Shown: piece after piece, positions 62,802-64,000 of the stretch
Layout: the number at the start of each line of letters is the position of its first letter
Numbering within the stretch: position 1 is the first letter of the stretch
NCBI RefSeq assembly: GCF_001976065.1
Contig: NZ_MNAH01000002.1
Location: forward strand, 771,386 to 835,385
Source: Pseudomonas putida
GTDB taxonomy: Bacteria; Pseudomonadota; Gammaproteobacteria; Pseudomonadales; Pseudomonadaceae
Direction of reading: 5' to 3'
DNA length: 64,000 nucleotides
The notes under the pieces: model-generated
What the model saw: the letters and a program-made list of their open reading frames with translations, nothing else
Databases searched by the model: none
Told to the model about the DNA's origin: nothing
Program-made: the position numbers and the translations under genes

Positions 62802-64000
62802 CTAAACAGTAATTCTCCAGATACCGAACGGCTGATACGCCGGGTCCAGGCGCATGAACTGGTACTTGCCGTGCCAGGTCCAGCGATGGCCATTCATCAA
62901 GTCTTCGCCTTGAGTGCTGGCGTCATCGGGCAAGCCCATTTCCCACAGTGGCAGCTCGAAATTCGCTTCTTGCGGGTTATGGGGGTCCAGGTTCACCGCG
63001 ACCAGAATGAAATTACTGCCGTCGGCGCTGCGCTTGCCGAAGTAAAGGATGTTGTCGTTCCAGGCGTTGTAGACCTTAAGGCCCAGATGCGTATGCAGTG
63101 CCGGGTTTTGTCGACGGATGCGGTTGAGTTGGGCGATTTCGGCAATGATGTTGCCGGGCGCGTTGAAGTCCCTGGGGCGGATCTCGTACTTCTCCGAGTC
63201 GAGATATTCCTCCTTGCCCGGCACCGGCGCCGACTCGCACAGCTCGAACCCCGAATACATGCCCCACAGCCCCGAGCCCATGGTCGCCAGCGCCGCACGA
63301 ATGAGAAAACCGGAGCGCCCCGATTCGTGCAGGAACGCCGGGTTGATGTCCGGTGTATTGACGAAGAAATTCGGCCGGTAGCATTCGCGCCACGGCGATT
63401 CGTTGAGCTCGGTGAAATAGGTCGCCAACTCCGCCTTGGTGTTGCGCCAGGTGAAATAGGTGTAGCTCTGGGAATAACCGACCTTGCCCAGTCGCGCCAT
63501 CATTGCAGGGGTGGTAAAGGCTTCGGCCAGGAAAATCACCTCCGGGTATAGCGCACGAACGTCGGCGATCAGCCATTGCCAGAACGGCAGCGGTTTGGTG
63601 TGCGGGTTGTCGACGCGAAAGATCTTCACGCCCTCCTGCACCCAGCCTACGACGATGTCACGCAGTTCGATCCACAGGCTTGGGATTGCCTCGACGGCAT
63701 AGAAGTCGACGTTGACGATGTCCTGGTATTTTTTCGGTGGGTTTTCGGCGTATTTGATCGTGCCATCGGGCCGCCAGTTGAACCAGCCAGGGTGCTGCTT
63801 GAGCCATGGATGGTCCTGGGAGCACTGGATGGCGAAATCGAGGGCGATCTCCAATCCATGGTCTGCAGCCGCCGCCACCAGTCGACGAAAATCTTCGCGA
63901 CTACCCAGCTGCGAATGAATCGCCTCATGCCCGCCCTCTTCACTGCCGATCGCATAGGGGCTGCCCGGATCGTCAGGTCCGGCGGTCAACGAGTTGTTGG
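62802..64000 (-). CDS. glgE: GlgE, alpha-1,4-glucan:maltose-1-phosphate maltosyltransferase (C-terminal part, 5' end outside window)
   Basis: The frame is open through the window end, so about 400 C-terminal residues of a normally ~660-residue enzyme are seen. The retained GlgE marks are [20 protein letters not shown], the nucleophile Asp in [16 protein letters not shown], the acid/base Glu in [16 protein letters not shown] and [11 protein letters not shown]. GlgE adds maltose from maltose-1-phosphate to alpha-glucan. It is the first visible gene of the operon with treS-mak and glgB; the apparent TTG start near 63989 is not real. Confidence 0.95.
   Translation of the reverse strand, partial: NNSLTAGPDDPGSPYAIGSEEGGHEAIHSQLGSREDFRRLVAAAADHGLEIALDFAIQCSQDHPWLKQHPGWFNWRPDGTIKYAENPPKKYQDIVNVDFYAVEAIPSLWIELRDIVVGWVQEGVKIFRVDNPHTKPLPFWQWLIADVRALYPEVIFLAEAFTTPAMMARLGKVGYSQSYTYFTWRNTKAELATYFTELNESPWRECYRPNFFVNTPDINPAFLHESGRSGFLIRAALATMGSGLWGMYSGFELCESAPVPGKEEYLDSEKYEIRPRDFNAPGNIIAEIAQLNRIRRQNPALHTHLGLKVYNAWNDNILYFGKRSADGSNFILVAVNLDPHNPQEANFELPLWEMGLPDDASTQGEDLMNGHRWTWHGKYQFMRLDPAYQPFGIWRITV

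Overview
The window is chromosomal DNA from a fluorescent-group Pseudomonas, probably the P. fluorescens complex. The evidence is the GC-rich coding sequence, the very many short palindromic repeats with the core GTAGGAGCTGGCTTGCCAGC, the complete mexS-mexT-mexE-mexF-oprN locus, and a glycogen/trehalose gene order typical of Pseudomonas. I see no phage genes, insertion sequences, integrases or CRISPR arrays. Nearly all coding capacity is assigned to real genes, and the long antisense ORFs are shadows.

Layout. 1-9000: a UvrD-like helicase, a pirin, phosphoglucomutase, and a pair made of an unrecognised 492-residue protein and a divergent MocR-type regulator. 9000-17500: the multidrug efflux locus, with MexS (oxidoreductase) divergent from MexT (LysR activator), followed by mexEF-oprN with good candidate MexT boxes. 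17546-18566: an array of eight ~135-bp tandem units, each holding two opposed REP palindromes. 18582-27653 (minus strand): a selenoprotein operon running fdoG-fdoH-fdoI-fdhE-selA-selB-selC. FdoG is read through an in-frame UGA, with a SECIS-like hairpin directly after it. 27896-39002: a PatB/MalY-type lyase, an EfeUOB plus EfeM iron-uptake operon behind a Fur-like box, phosphatidylserine synthase, a TetR/NTF2-like pair, a TSUP permease, NudC and a dienoyl-CoA isomerase-like crotonase.

39559-64000: alpha-glucan and trehalose metabolism as two convergent blocks. The plus-strand block is glgA-treZ-malQ-treY-(DUF2934)-glgX. The minus-strand block is glgE (cut by the window end)-treS/mak fusion-glgB. 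Together they can build linear glucan (GlgA, GlgE), branch it (GlgB), trim it (GlgX, MalQ), release trehalose (TreY, TreZ), and return trehalose through maltose and maltose-1-phosphate (TreS-Mak) to GlgE. Between the blocks lie a PIG-L deacetylase-like protein with an altered zinc motif, an endonuclease/exonuclease/phosphatase-fold protein, a MITE-like inverted-repeat element, and two related autotransporter beta-barrel proteins, one of them with almost no passenger.

Most of the window is well-understood Pseudomonas biology. The parts that look least described are the unknown gene plus MocR pair (5503-8449), the autotransporter pair with structured leaders (52802-56988), the possibly leaderless TetR promoter (35202-35238), and the REP array next to selC. 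All calls come from reading the sequence. No database search was run.
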